Source of the DNA: a bacterium
GTDB taxonomy: Bacteria; Armatimonadota; Abditibacteriia; Abditibacteriales; Abditibacteriaceae
Direction: 5' to 3'
DNA length: 64,000 nt
Assembly: GCA_004172935.1 (NCBI GenBank)
Contig: SDZD01000001.1
Location: forward strand, 186,001 to 250,000
This document shows positions 18,068 to 27,400 of this stretch, in pieces; position 1 is the first letter of the stretch, and each line of letters starts with the position of its first letter. Under the pieces are notes generated by a model that saw only the letters and a list, made by a program, of their open reading frames with translations, did no database searches and had not been told where the DNA came from. The position numbers were made by a program, and so were the translations under genes.

Positions 18068-18096
18068 GCTCTTGTAACCATTCCAATTACAAGAGC
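18068..18096. promoter_or_regulatory. Palindromic operator of the Rrf2 regulator
   Basis: Perfect inverted repeat GCTCTTGTAA (18068-18077) and TTACAAGAGC (18087-18096) with a 9-nt spacer, 12 bp upstream of the rrf2 start. Size and position fit a dimer-binding site for autorepression. Confidence 0.72.
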
Positions 18097-18134
18097 GATT
18101 CTTCCGAACTCCGTTCCCTCAAAAGCAAAAGAAA

Positions 18135-18160
18135 CGGGGCAAGAAAAACTTCTCGCCCCG
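18135..18160 (-). terminator. Probable terminator on minus strand
   Basis: CGGGGC pairs with GCCCCG around an AGAA/TTCT extension. Read on the minus strand it is followed by TTTCTTTTGCTTTT, so it could end transcripts coming from the methyltransferase through the repeat element. Adjacent at 18184-18199 is a second perfect hairpin, GTTCGC-GAAA-GCGAAC. Confidence 0.5.
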
Positions 18161-18223
18161 CCCTATCACTCTCAACTTTCATTGTTCGCGAAAGCGAACA
18201 GTTGTCGCACAGCGACTTGTAAT

Positions 18224-18370
18224 CCCATTTTTGCTCCTTGACACTCTAATCCGTTAGTTCAAAATCTGCCTAATTTCAATTCGGATTTTCCCTGTAGGGG
18301 CGAACCTTGTGTTCGCCCTCAAACAGTTCCCAGTCACTAACGGATTAGAGTGTCAAGGAGCAAAAATGGG
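18224..18370. repeat. 147-bp element with 35-bp perfect terminal inverted repeats
   Basis: The left arm 18224-18258 and right arm 18336-18370 are perfect reverse complements over 35 bp. The 77-bp interior contains a second hairpin, GGGCGAAC-CTTGT-GTTCGCCC (18298-18318), in a core shared with 16613-16660. There is no coding capacity, so it resembles a miniature inverted-repeat element or a large intergenic hairpin. It lies 16 bp beyond the 3' end of the methyltransferase gene. Confidence 0.9.
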
Positions 18371-18386
18371 GACCATAATACCAACT

Positions 18387-19133
18387 CTAAATGCGTGTGC
18401 AACGAAACGCGATGTTGTAACTCAACTTGCCGAAGTTCAAATCGAAATCGAGGCCACGAATGCGCCGCAACATGCGATAATCCTTCCAGTACGAGCGAGT
18501 CGAGCCGAACGAGTCGATCAGGTTCTCCACCCCGTAAAGCACCGGATAAAGAAACAATCCACCGAACGCGACTTCCTCGACACGCCAGTTCTCGCCCAAC
18601 AAATCGCGAAGTTCCTCTTCGCCATAGTGACGATGCCAGTCGAACGAAAAATTCTCGTAGAATCGGCCACCACCTGGTTTGGGAATCCGCATCTTGGACA
18701 GCCGCGTGAACAACAAATTGAGCGTGTTATCGGGGTCAAGCCCCGCGAACAGCCCACGATGCGGCGTCGAAAGCAACAACGTCCCGCCGGGCTTGGTCAC
18801 ACGCGCAATCTCGCGCAATGTCTGACGGTCGTCGCGTGTGTGTTCCAACACTTCGGTCAACATCACAGCACCGAACGACTCGTCATCGAAAGGCAGATTT
18901 TCGCCATTCGAGAACACGAACTCGCAAAACGGAAATTCTTTTTTCGCCCAGGCTAGATTCTTCTGGTTGTGATCGACCCCAACCGCAGCACCGCACTTGC
19001 GCGCGAGGTGCTGCGTATAAATTCCGTTGCCGCATCCGACATCGAGGACGGGCGCGGCATCGGCGGGAAGCCAGTCATACAGCAGCTTGTAACGGTCAAA
19101 CAGGTGTTCGCGAAAAGAAACAGGAGTAGACAC
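18387..19133 (-). CDS. Class I SAM-dependent methyltransferase
   Basis: A 248-residue protein starting at GTG. Motif I is VLDVGCGNGIY (about 29-39), the acidic residue after strand 2 is in AVGVDHNQ, motif III region is LPFDDESFGAVMLTEVLEHT and motif IV KPGGTLLLSTPH. This is the Methyltransf_11 pattern. The C-terminal 90 residues (GGGRFYENFSFDWHRHYGEE) are typical of small-molecule or lipid/sugar-directed members. It is followed by a long inverted-repeat element and preceded by two prepilin genes on the same strand with a gap of 11 bp, so co-transcription with the prepilin is possible. Substrate not predictable. Confidence 0.88.
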   Translation of the reverse strand: MSTPVSFREHLFDRYKLLYDWLPADAAPVLDVGCGNGIYTQHLARKCGAAVGVDHNQKNLAWAKKEFPFCEFVFSNGENLPFDDESFGAVMLTEVLEHTRDDRQTLREIARVTKPGGTLLLSTPHRGLFAGLDPDNTLNLLFTRLSKMRIPKPGGGRFYENFSFDWHRHYGEEELRDLLGENWRVEEVAFGGLFLYPVLYGVENLIDSFGSTRSYWKDYRMLRRIRGLDFDLNFGKLSYNIAFRCTRI

Positions 19134-19144
19134 AGCGAAAGATT

Positions 19145-19945
19145 TTACGGAGCGGGCGCGTTGCAGGAGCCAAAGCCGTTATTTTCGGTTCCCGTCGTGG
19201 CTGCACTGATCAACAGGCGAGGCCCACCATTCGTGAGCGAAGGCGATGTTCCATAAGCACGGAAGCCCATAGTGTCAGCAGCATTCAGAGGGAAACGAGG
19301 GAACGGAAAGAACTTAACGTGCCCGTCAGCAAATAACAGGTTACCGCCACCGTTATGGATTTGGCTCAGTTCGTCGGTCGAACCAGTGCCCGTATACAAA
19401 AAGCCGTCGTTGGCTTTTTCTTCATCCAACAACAAAACCGTCAGCGAGTCCGCTTCCATCGCTGCCTGAGCGATACCGCCCATGTTGCAGTTCATCGAAT
19501 AGGTCAGTCCCTTCGACTGTCCATCTTTGTTGGAGGGGCAGATATAAATCTGAGCCGATTTGGTGTACGGATAGATGGCTCCCGCCTCGACTCCGGCGCG
19601 CATACCGGGGCGCACTGTGCCGGGGTTGGTGGCGACAAAGGCCAGCGAGTTGGGGTCGCCCGTAGCATTGTCGGCGTTGACAAAGTTAGACAGGGGAGCA
19701 GCGATCCAGTGGCCGCGATTGGCCCAGCGCTGATACTGTCCTGCACCGGGATAACGCTCGTCGTAATCTTGCGTGTACTGCAAAAAGCCCAGACCCAACT
19801 GTTTCATGTTGGACATGCACGAAGCCTTGCGCGCATTTTCACGCGCCCTTGCAAATACAGGGAAGAGGATCGCCGCGAGAATGGCGATAATCGCAATAAC
19901 AACTAACAATTCTATTAAGGTGAAAGCCTTACGCTGAAGTGACAT
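19145..19945 (-). CDS. Prepilin-type DUF1559 (H-x9-DG) protein 1
   Basis: A 266-residue exported pseudopilin-like protein. The type III signal has the cleavage motif KA|FTLIELL with Glu at mature position 5, followed by a long hydrophobic helix and [16 protein letters not shown]. The C-terminus has the H-x9-DG motif ([17 protein letters not shown]) that defines this family. The start at 19945 is chosen because the prepilin leader must be short; the in-frame extension runs through a terminator hairpin. Such proteins are very numerous in Armatimonadota and Planctomycetota and are thought to assemble into, or ride on, type II/IV-like filaments. No assembly genes are near. Confidence 0.9.
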   Translation of the reverse strand: MSLQRKAFTLIELLVVIAIIAILAAILFPVFARARENARKASCMSNMKQLGLGFLQYTQDYDERYPGAGQYQRWANRGHWIAAPLSNFVNADNATGDPNSLAFVATNPGTVRPGMRAGVEAGAIYPYTKSAQIYICPSNKDGQSKGLTYSMNCNMGGIAQAAMEADSLTVLLLDEEKANDGFLYTGTGSTDELSQIHNGGGNLLFADGHVKFFPFPRFPLNAADTMGFRAYGTSPSLTNGGPRLLISAATTGTENNGFGSCNAPAP

Positions 19946-19950
19946 AGAAA

Positions 19951-19982
19951 AAACCCCGCGAATTCGTGGATTCGCGGGGTTT
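19951..19982 (-). terminator. Terminator hairpin abutting the prepilin 1 start
   Basis: 13-bp perfect stem (19951-19963 with 19970-19982), loop TCGTGG; on the minus strand it is followed by seven T. It should end transcription of prepilin 2 (20038-20865), yet its stem ends only 5 nt before the ATG of prepilin 1, so it also occupies that gene's ribosome-binding region. Confidence 0.85.
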
Positions 19983-20037
19983 GACAAAAGCAATGTTTGC
20001 GAGTTGCTCAGTTTTATCTGGCTTGTCTGTATAGAAC

Positions 20038-20865
20038 TTAATTGATAGGTTCGATGCAGGTGTTTACGGTGCTATTGATCTGTGGTAGGTAATTGGAACC
20101 CTTCGGACCGAAGGCTAAGTCGTGGAAGCGCACTTGTCCACGTGCAGTTCTTGACTTGATTGCCAACCCCGGTGCCTCTTTGTCAATAGGCATCTCATTG
20201 AACGAATAGAATTTGGCGTGCCCGTCCGTGAACAATAAGTTGCCGCCGCCGTTGTGGCCTTTGAAAAGGCCATCCGTCGAGCCAGCGTTGTTTGTTGCCC
20301 ACATAAAGCCATCGTTAACTGTGTCGCCTTCATCCACCAGCAACACGATCTCCGAAACATCGCGAATGCGATTGCCAGAAATTCCAGAGAGGGCACAGTT
20401 CATCGAATAAGAAAGCTTTTTCTTATTCGAGTCTTTGGCAGAAGGGCACATATAGATGCTGGTGCTTTTCGCGTAAGGGAAGAGAGCGCCCTTTTCTGGA
20501 TAAGCCTCATGTCCATCTATGGTCGCAAACGTGGAAGGATTAGCTAAGCCAAAACCTGTGGGATCAGTGGTTCCGTCATAGTTTTTAGGAACGCCACCTT
20601 CGCCACCAGTTACCCAGTGGGCACCATCGGCCCACAATTGCAATTGCCCCGAAAGCGGATACCGACCACCAGAGTCTTGTGTGTACTGCAAGAAAGCCAA
20701 TCCCAACTGTTTCATGTTGGAATTACAAACAGTTTTGCGCCCATTCTCCCGCACTCTGGCAAAGACCGGGAACATGATCGCCGCCAAAAGCGCGATAACG
20801 CCGATGACCACGAGCATTTCTATAAGCGTAAATGCGCCTTGAGGCGAGTGAGAACGTTTGAACAT
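20038..20865 (-). CDS. Prepilin-type DUF1559 (H-x9-DG) protein 2
   Basis: A 275-residue paralogue of the neighbouring prepilin. Signal [13 protein letters not shown], then [33 protein letters not shown] and a C-terminal H-x9-DG motif ([17 protein letters not shown]). The shared order and the 92-bp gap point to a local duplication, although the middle regions have diverged. Processing by a prepilin peptidase and export to the cell envelope are inferred from the family. It ends at the hairpin that precedes prepilin 1. Confidence 0.9.
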   Translation of the reverse strand: MFKRSHSPQGAFTLIEMLVVIGVIALLAAIMFPVFARVRENGRKTVCNSNMKQLGLAFLQYTQDSGGRYPLSGQLQLWADGAHWVTGGEGGVPKNYDGTTDPTGFGLANPSTFATIDGHEAYPEKGALFPYAKSTSIYMCPSAKDSNKKKLSYSMNCALSGISGNRIRDVSEIVLLVDEGDTVNDGFMWATNNAGSTDGLFKGHNGGGNLLFTDGHAKFYSFNEMPIDKEAPGLAIKSRTARGQVRFHDLAFGPKGSNYLPQINSTVNTCIEPIN

Positions 20866-20977
20866 GTGGTGTTACGAAAACAACGTACTTTTCAATTCTA
20901 CCTCATCTCCTGACGCTTTCTCAGGTATACGGGTGCGTCGCGTTAAAATCATCTTTTAAGAAACGAGAAGATTCCCT

Positions 20978-21412
20978 ATGTCAACTGCTATTGTCCGCTT
21001 AGTGTTCGCCTCACTGTGCGGCATATTTTTCATTACCATCGGCGGCGTAGCCATCTGGGAATGGCTGCGCTTTAATCGCAACGAGTCGGCGCTTTCACCG
21101 CGCCATTTCCGCTGGCGTATGCTCTCAGCCTTCACATGGCTGGGCGTGTTGGGCGCATTTTTCATCTCAACAGCATTCCTGTGGCCCCAATCAAAGGCCG
21201 AAGTCGAGCAAGCACGGCGCTTTTTGCTGGTATCCAGTAGCGCCCTTCTCCTTATGCTCTTTGCATTCGCGTTGATGGCGGTCGACATATTCTGGACAAT
21301 TCAGGTCGGGCGCCAAAGCGCCAACAGGCGCTCTCGCGAATCGCAGGAAACTTTGCTACGTGAAATCGAACGCACCACCAAAAACACCGGAGACTCCAAT
21401 GGAACTTCTTGA
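20978..21412 (+). CDS. Small membrane protein upstream of ribD
   Basis: A 144-residue protein with three hydrophobic segments (about 8-27, 50-70 and 85-108) and a charged, Arg/Glu-rich cytoplasmic tail. No family was recognised. Its last 14 bp overlap the start of ribD, so the two are translationally coupled and probably one transcript. It may still be functionally unrelated to riboflavin. Confidence 0.7.
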   Translation: MSTAIVRLVFASLCGIFFITIGGVAIWEWLRFNRNESALSPRHFRWRMLSAFTWLGVLGAFFISTAFLWPQSKAEVEQARRFLLVSSSALLLMLFAFALMAVDIFWTIQVGRQSANRRSRESQETLLREIERTTKNTGDSNGTS

Positions 21413-22547
21413 CGTTCGCCCAGCAAACGACACCCAATTACAACAAGACGAACACTGGATGCGCGAAGCCCTCAAATGGAGCTTGCGCGGCAAAGGTTGG
21501 ACATCGCCTCGCCCAAGCGTCGGCTGCGTGCTGGTGCGCGATGGGCAAATCATCGGTGGCGGACACACCCAGAAAGGTAATGGGCAGCCCCATGCCGAAG
21601 TCATGGCTCTGAATATGGCCAACAAGAACGGCAACGCGCGCGGAGCGACCGCCTACGTCACCCTGGAGCCTTGCTCCCATTACGCCACCACCCCACCCTG
21701 CTCTAGCGCCCTCATCGAAAAAGGCATCAAGCGAGTAGTCGCGGGCGTCCTCGACCCCAACCCCGCCGTCGCGGGCAATGGCTTCCGTATGATGCGCGAA
21801 GCGGGCGTTGAAGTAGTCGAAGGTGTCCTTGCCGCCGACTGTGGCCGTGCTATGGACGAGTTCCTTTTCTCCATCGTCCGTAATACCCCTTTCGTGTGCC
21901 TCAAAAGCGCCGTCTCTCTCGATGGTAAAATCGCCCTCCCCTCTGGCGAATCGAAATGGATTACCGGGCCACAGGCCCGCGCCCGCGCCCACAAACTGCG
22001 CCACCACGCCGACGCCGTACTCGTCGGTATCGAAACCGTTCTCCAAGACGACCCCAGTCTGTCGGTACGCCTTGATGAAAACGCCACTCAACCCATTCGT
22101 ATCGTCCTCGATTCGATGGCTCGTCTTCCACTGGGTGCCAAAATCTGGGATGATGCCCCCGCTCTCATAGTAGCCGTTTCCCCAGATGCCCCCCTCGAAC
22201 GGTTAAAAGCCTTCCAAAGCCGAGGGGCAACGGTCATCGAATGCGAACGCGACACGATGGGACGCCTCGCGTGGCAACCCTTCTTAGAAGATTTGGCTCG
22301 CCGCGAAATCATCTCACTTCTTATCGAAGGCGGCGCGCGCGTAGCTGGTAGCGCCCTCAGGGCAGGTATCGTCGATAAAGTCGCCTGGTTCGTCGCCCCC
22401 CTACTAATGGGAGTAGGCAAAAGCGCCCTCGGCGACTACGAAGTCGAAAATCTGAGCGTCGCCCCTCGCCTCTCCCTGGTCCAAACCCAGACAGTAGGCG
22501 ACGATGTCCTAATCGAAGGCTATCTAAAACCCATCCCCGGAATGTAG
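21399..22547 (+). CDS. ribD: Bifunctional riboflavin biosynthesis deaminase/reductase
   Basis: A 382-residue cytoplasmic enzyme that deaminates the GTP-derived pyrimidine and then reduces its ribosyl side chain. The zinc deaminase domain has HAE at 65-67, Cys92 in LEPCSHY and Cys101 in PPCSSA. The reductase domain starts about residue 150 (PFVCLKSAVSLDGKIALPSG) and has ADAVLVGIETVLQDDPSL and LIEGGARVAGSAL. The ATG at 21399 has GGAG 6 nt upstream and overlaps the preceding gene. Other rib genes are not adjacent. Confidence 0.96.
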   Translation: MELLDVRPANDTQLQQDEHWMREALKWSLRGKGWTSPRPSVGCVLVRDGQIIGGGHTQKGNGQPHAEVMALNMANKNGNARGATAYVTLEPCSHYATTPPCSSALIEKGIKRVVAGVLDPNPAVAGNGFRMMREAGVEVVEGVLAADCGRAMDEFLFSIVRNTPFVCLKSAVSLDGKIALPSGESKWITGPQARARAHKLRHHADAVLVGIETVLQDDPSLSVRLDENATQPIRIVLDSMARLPLGAKIWDDAPALIVAVSPDAPLERLKAFQSRGATVIECERDTMGRLAWQPFLEDLARREIISLLIEGGARVAGSALRAGIVDKVAWFVAPLLMGVGKSALGDYEVENLSVAPRLSLVQTQTVGDDVLIEGYLKPIPGM

Positions 22548-22570
22548 GGCCAACACGGCACTAGTCAATT

Positions 22571-22642
22571 TCCTCTCCCCTCTGCGCCTCCGTGTCTCTG
22601 TAGTGAATTGAATAAAGATTGATTTCTGCTCGAAATCAATCT
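22571..22642 (-). repeat. Dispersed repeat, copy A
   Basis: Read on the minus strand it contains TTTATTCAATTCACTACAGA then GACACGGAGGCGCAGAG, closely matching 33744-33790. An adjoining perfect inverted repeat AGATTGATTTC/GAAATCAATCT spans 22616-22642. It lies between ribD and the next gene. Confidence 0.75.
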
Positions 22643-22709
22643 CCTCTCAACGCCAAGTTCGCGTTTGTTTGCAACTTAAAGGTACGCGACTTTTTCAAAC
22701 TCTTTTCTT

Positions 22710-25700
22710 ATGCGATTTCCAGCCGTCTGGCTCGGCGTGCTATTGGTAGCCGCGCTTCCCGTCCACGCGCAACTCCCCCGCGTCGAGGGCACAATCACCC
22801 AAAGTGGCGATAGTACCCCACTACGCGCCAACGTCTCGTTTCAGCCGCCCGACTCGCTTAAAGTCGAGGTTCTGGGCGCGGACGATCAGGTCACCCAAAC
22901 CGTCGTAGCCAGTGGCGACCAAACCCAAACCTTCGACTCTCGTACAAAACGTCTGACCGTCATCAAAGCCAACATTGTGCGCGAATGGTATCGCAGCGCG
23001 AGCCTGTTGTATGGAGGCCCCGCCAACTTCGCCTTTTCGGGTGCGACAGGCTTTACAGCCGAACCCACTCAAGGTATTTCCCGTATCCGCGACCGCACCC
23101 TACTTGGCACCAGCGAAAACCGCACCTACTACGTCGCTTCCAAGAAACGGGTGCGAGCCTTCCCGGCGCGCATCGAAATCAAAGAGGGAGTCCGCACTGA
23201 CTTCAACGACCAAAACCTTCCTGTCCTGCACGCCAAAATCACCTCCGACGCGCAAAAGATGCCGCAGCGCGCCGACGTTGGCACTGTGGGCAATATGCTC
23301 TCGTTCGCCTATGCCCTCAAAGCGCGCGACACCGAGTTCCCCGCCAACACCTTCTCTCTGCCAGAAGCGGCCAAAGATGCCATCCACGAGGACACCGTGT
23401 TACGAGCACCTTCTTCCTACACCGGAACCACGCCCGATGACCAATGGAATCGCGGCGTCGCCCTGTGGCGGGCCAGCGGCGATTCGGGCGAAGCTCTCGC
23501 AGCATGGGCGCGTGTCACTCTGGAAAATCCGCGTGCAACCGCCCCGCGCTTCTCAACTCTCGAAGTCTCTCTTGCCACTCGTACCCTTGGCGGCGCGACA
23601 CGTGCATTAGAGGGTTTGAAACCACTCCTCAGCGAAAGCGATTATGCCTTGGCCAGTGCCTCCGTCGCCAATCTACGCTCTGACCAGGCCGCCGTACTGC
23701 GCGACTTGCAAACCGCCGCCAAAACTGGCGAACCTGAGCGATTATTGGCCCTCTCAATGGCTCAGCGCTCATCAGGCGACATCAACGCCGCTCGCGCCAC
23801 ATGGAAAGCGCTGTTAACTCCCACAACACCACGCGCTTTCGCAATCAAAGCCGCAGAAAGCTTTGCTCTCTCTGCCACCAGAGCCGAATTTGCCACTTTG
23901 GGCCAAACACTCGAAGGCGATGGCGAAGCCGTTCAACTCGCTCGCGCCTTGCTAGATGTCCGTGGCGGCAAAACACCGACAACTACCTTCCCCTCTCTGC
24001 TTTTTCGCGCCTCCTTCGCCCGCGCTCTTGAACGCGCAGGTCAGGGAGGTGTCGCTAAACCGCTGTGGGAATCCCTCGAAAGCAACGAAACAGTGGCAAT
24101 ACAAAATGAAGCGCGCTCCCATCTCATCTCCATTCTGGCGCGCTCCGGCGATGCCAGTGGTGCCCTCACCTTCTGGGGCCGTTGGAACGCAACTCTGCTC
24201 TTCGACACCGAAAAGCAAAAGGCCCAGAACATCCTCTTCGACGCCTTCCAAAAAGCCGGAAAATCCGATGCTCTCCGAGTCCTACTTCTCAACCGTGCCA
24301 CAGCCAACGCCGCCAAAGACCCCGATTTGCGTCTCAGCCTCGCCTATCAGGAAACCTTTGGCAGCGATACCGATGTCAACAACGCGATAACAGCTGGCTT
24401 CAATCGCTTTCCCAACGCTCCCTTCTGGCAGGGCAAACGCGCCGAATCGTATGTTTCTCAGGGCTTCATGATGACTCCCAGCGACACCGCCGGTTTTCGT
24501 CGCCGCGCCCAAACATTCAAAGCGGCCTCCGATCTTCTCGATAAAGCCATTGCGGGCGATGACGACCCAACCTTCTACACCCTACAGAAAGCCCTCATCT
24601 CCATTCAGCGCGCCACTGATAGCGGCGGTGTGGTCGATGCCATCGACCTGGCGAACTCCATTGATGAAGCCCGCATCCAGTTAGCGAAATTGGATGCCAG
24701 TAACGACCCCGACTATAACGTCGTGGCGACAATCGGCTGGAATGCCTTCCCTGCCCCCGAAGATCGCGCCAAAACCATTGGTTCGGGCCGTCACGCCCTC
24801 GATTCTGCTCCCAACGACGGCGACCGTTCAACCCCCATCTTCGCCGTGCGTCAGGCCATGTCGCGCGTCTATGAAACTGCGGGTGACGCAGCCACATCCA
24901 CAAAGCAGTGGGTAATGCTCATAGACATCTCCCGCAGTGCCGATGAAGAAGCCGGACTCATTGCGGCGCTGATCAACGCGATGGAAAGCCGTAAAAATGT
25001 GACAGGCATCGCGCAATTGATGGTGCGCGTCGGCAGCGAACACTGGCCGCTCGACGCCAACGCCGCCCTTCTGGGTGGCGCAACTGCGCGCGCAGCAGCC
25101 TCACCATTATCCAACGAAATCTCACAGGCACTCGATGCTCTCGCCGACGCTCCTAACACCAATACCGCGACCTATGGCGCCATCATAGCGCGCGCCGCTT
25201 TCAGCCTGGGACGCTTACAACGAGCCACCGCCATCATTGCCATCCCCGGCGCGCCTCCTACCGCCGACGCCGAACTCGAACGCGCCACACGCGCCCTCCC
25301 TCTCGCCCTTGCAGCCCTGAAACCACTGGCCGATAGCGATGACCCGTTTTGGTCCACACGTGCCCGCCTGCTTCTCCTCGATTCGGGCACCCTGGCCCCC
25401 GATGATCGCCTCGACCTGCTCAAAAAATTAGCCGCTACCCAGGGCGGCGAACCTTCAGTCGTTCTGGTGCGCGCCAACGCCGAAACCGACCCGCAAGCCC
25501 GCGTAGCAGCGGCCCAAACACTCGATTTCCGCGTGGCCACATGGCGCCGTCTGGCTCTCGATGCCATTCAAAAAGGCGATAAAGAAGGCGCCGAATTTTG
25601 GAGCCGCGAAGCCTTCGAGTTCGCTTCTACGGCTCCAGAAGTCGATAGCGAAGAGTTCCAGCGTGTCAGCTTTGCTCACGCCCGCGTTCTGTGGGCAACC

Positions 25701-25919
25701 GGACAAATCCCAACAGCCACAACGATCTATAACAATCTGGCGGGACCAGGCTGGGCCAACATCGGGCGCGCATCAGCGCTTCTCGCCCTGCGTAAGCGCT
25801 TGCAAGAGGCAGGACGCGCCGACGAAGCCAAAGCCATTGATACTCGCATCGCCGCTCTCAATCTGACAAAAAACGATGCCCAGAACGCGCTATCACTGCT
25901 CGCCGACCTCGACGGCTAA
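22710..25919 (+). CDS. Large secreted protein: LolA-like N-terminus plus helical (TPR-like) repeats
   Basis: A 1069-residue exported protein with a signal peptide cleaved after VHA (about residue 20). Residues 25-180 (LRANVSFQPPDSLKVEVLGA, then TFDSRTKRL and RIEIKEG) look like an outer-membrane lipoprotein sorting beta fold. From about 230 to the end, Ala-rich helical pairs typical of TPR or Sel1-like solenoids dominate (WNRGVALWRASGDSGEALAA, LLDKAIAGDDDPTFYTLQKA, YETAGDAATSTKQWVMLID). It is probably a periplasmic scaffold. It is monocistronic, ending at a bidirectional terminator. No enzyme motif was seen and the function is unknown. Confidence 0.75.
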   Translation: MRFPAVWLGVLLVAALPVHAQLPRVEGTITQSGDSTPLRANVSFQPPDSLKVEVLGADDQVTQTVVASGDQTQTFDSRTKRLTVIKANIVREWYRSASLLYGGPANFAFSGATGFTAEPTQGISRIRDRTLLGTSENRTYYVASKKRVRAFPARIEIKEGVRTDFNDQNLPVLHAKITSDAQKMPQRADVGTVGNMLSFAYALKARDTEFPANTFSLPEAAKDAIHEDTVLRAPSSYTGTTPDDQWNRGVALWRASGDSGEALAAWARVTLENPRATAPRFSTLEVSLATRTLGGATRALEGLKPLLSESDYALASASVANLRSDQAAVLRDLQTAAKTGEPERLLALSMAQRSSGDINAARATWKALLTPTTPRAFAIKAAESFALSATRAEFATLGQTLEGDGEAVQLARALLDVRGGKTPTTTFPSLLFRASFARALERAGQGGVAKPLWESLESNETVAIQNEARSHLISILARSGDASGALTFWGRWNATLLFDTEKQKAQNILFDAFQKAGKSDALRVLLLNRATANAAKDPDLRLSLAYQETFGSDTDVNNAITAGFNRFPNAPFWQGKRAESYVSQGFMMTPSDTAGFRRRAQTFKAASDLLDKAIAGDDDPTFYTLQKALISIQRATDSGGVVDAIDLANSIDEARIQLAKLDASNDPDYNVVATIGWNAFPAPEDRAKTIGSGRHALDSAPNDGDRSTPIFAVRQAMSRVYETAGDAATSTKQWVMLIDISRSADEEAGLIAALINAMESRKNVTGIAQLMVRVGSEHWPLDANAALLGGATARAAASPLSNEISQALDALADAPNTNTATYGAIIARAAFSLGRLQRATAIIAIPGAPPTADAELERATRALPLALAALKPLADSDDPFWSTRARLLLLDSGTLAPDDRLDLLKKLAATQGGEPSVVLVRANAETDPQARVAAAQTLDFRVATWRRLALDAIQKGDKEGAEFWSREAFEFASTAPEVDSEEFQRVSFAHARVLWATGQIPTATTIYNNLAGPGWANIGRASALLALRKRLQEAGRADEAKAIDTRIAALNLTKNDAQNALSLLADLDG

Positions 25920-25934
25920 CCCAACCTCAAAACA

Positions 25935-25970
25935 AAAACAGGGAGATTGCGAAGGCAATCTCCCTGTTTT
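25935..25970. terminator. Bidirectional intrinsic terminator
   Basis: A perfect 16-bp stem (25935-25950 with 25955-25970), GAAG tetraloop and A/T tracts on both sides, between the convergent repeat-protein gene and cinA. Confidence 0.93.
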
Positions 25971-25998
25971 CAATCGAACTATTGTCTAATAGCTTCAA

Positions 25999-27261
25999 TC
26001 ACAAATTGTCGTGCAAATGGCGACGCAGCAAATCGAGCGCGGCCAACGACGAGCGCCGACGAATCGCCTCACGGTCACCGAAGAATTCGCGTTTTTCCGT
26101 GATGGCAGTTTTATCGGGCAATGCCAGACCAATATAAACCGTGCCCACCGGAGCACCCGACGCCGAATCGGGACCAGCTTCTCCCGTCGTCGAAAGCGCG
26201 TAGGTCGAACTGAGTTGCTTTTGCGCACCAAGCGCCATTTGGCGAGCAACCTGTTCGGAAACGACAGTGTTGGTATCAATATCCACTTCGGGCACCTCCA
26301 ACACGTCGATTTTAAGTCCTGGTGCATAAGCGATCACTCCACCCAAAAACACCTTACTAGCCCCCGTCGCCTCGGTCAGAAATGCTCCCAACATTCCTCC
26401 TGTTAGCGATTCGGCCACGCTCAAAGTCGCCTTATGCCCAGCGAGTGCCCCAACTACAACCTGTGGCAAAGTCTGGTCGTCACGCCCAAAGATGTACTGG
26501 CCCACCCGTTCACGGATGCGATCTTCCATCTCATCCAATAATTTCGTGGCTTCCTCTTCGGTGCGAGTCTTTGCCGTCAAGCGCAAATGTACTTCGGTGT
26601 TACCGAAAATGAGCGGCGCCACCGTCGGATTTTGGGCTGTCGTCAAAATATCCTCGACCTGATCGGCCAAACCCGATTCGCCGATACCAAACGTCCGCAG
26701 CACACGCGACACGATAATCATCCGCTCCCCTTCGCTCTTTTCTAACAAAGCCGGAATGATGGTGCCATCGAACATGGCCTTCATTTCGCGCGGCACACCC
26801 GGAATAGCGAAAATGAGCTTTGGTTGCCCTTCAAATTCGCCATCGAACCACACACCGGGAGCGGTGCCAACCGGATTGGGCAATTCCTGCGTGCCGTTGG
26901 GCAAATAGGCTTGGCGCAAAAAGGTTTCGCCAATGTTCATGCTCCGCTTCGCGAAGAAATTACGCAGATTTTGCGCAAGGCGCTCATCGTAATCGAGCGA
27001 GACCCCTAAAGCATTAGCAATGGCTTCGCGCGTCAAATCGTCGGTGGTTGGCCCCAACCCGCCCGTCACAATCAGGCAGTCGGCACGGCGCAACGAGGCA
27101 GAGATGGCGCCACTGATACGCTCCAGGTTATCGCCCACCGTGGTTTTACGGTACAAATCAACGCCAGCACGCGCTAACCCCTGCGCCATATAAACAGCAT
27201 TGGTATCAGTGATTTGTCCCAGCAAAAGTTCGCTTCCGACACAAAGAATTTCGGCTTTCAT
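25999..27261 (-). CDS. cinA: CinA-family protein (nicotinamide-nucleotide amidase / competence-damage protein)
   Basis: A 420-residue cytoplasmic protein. The N-terminal molybdopterin-binding-like domain (AEILCVGSELLLGQITDTNA, then TVGDNLERI and IVTGGLGPTTDDLTREA) has pyrophosphatase activity toward ADP-ribose-type substrates in studied members. The C-terminal CinA domain (TLSVAESLTGGMLG, then GGVIAYAPGLK and STTGEAGPDSASG) deamidates nicotinamide mononucleotide. Both domains appear complete and length is typical. It is a single gene bounded by a terminator. Confidence 0.95.
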   Translation of the reverse strand: MKAEILCVGSELLLGQITDTNAVYMAQGLARAGVDLYRKTTVGDNLERISGAISASLRRADCLIVTGGLGPTTDDLTREAIANALGVSLDYDERLAQNLRNFFAKRSMNIGETFLRQAYLPNGTQELPNPVGTAPGVWFDGEFEGQPKLIFAIPGVPREMKAMFDGTIIPALLEKSEGERMIIVSRVLRTFGIGESGLADQVEDILTTAQNPTVAPLIFGNTEVHLRLTAKTRTEEEATKLLDEMEDRIRERVGQYIFGRDDQTLPQVVVGALAGHKATLSVAESLTGGMLGAFLTEATGASKVFLGGVIAYAPGLKIDVLEVPEVDIDTNTVVSEQVARQMALGAQKQLSSTYALSTTGEAGPDSASGAPVGTVYIGLALPDKTAITEKREFFGDREAIRRRSSLAALDLLRRHLHDNL

Positions 27262-27400
27262 CCAAAAAAGCAGTTTGACGCAACAATCACCCTCAAACGG
27301 TTAAAGCAGACATCAAAAGCTCTGTTTTAAATCTGGCATTATCCTGACACGATTCTCTTATCGCGACACAACCGCCCAATTCGCTTCGTAAACTAAGCGT

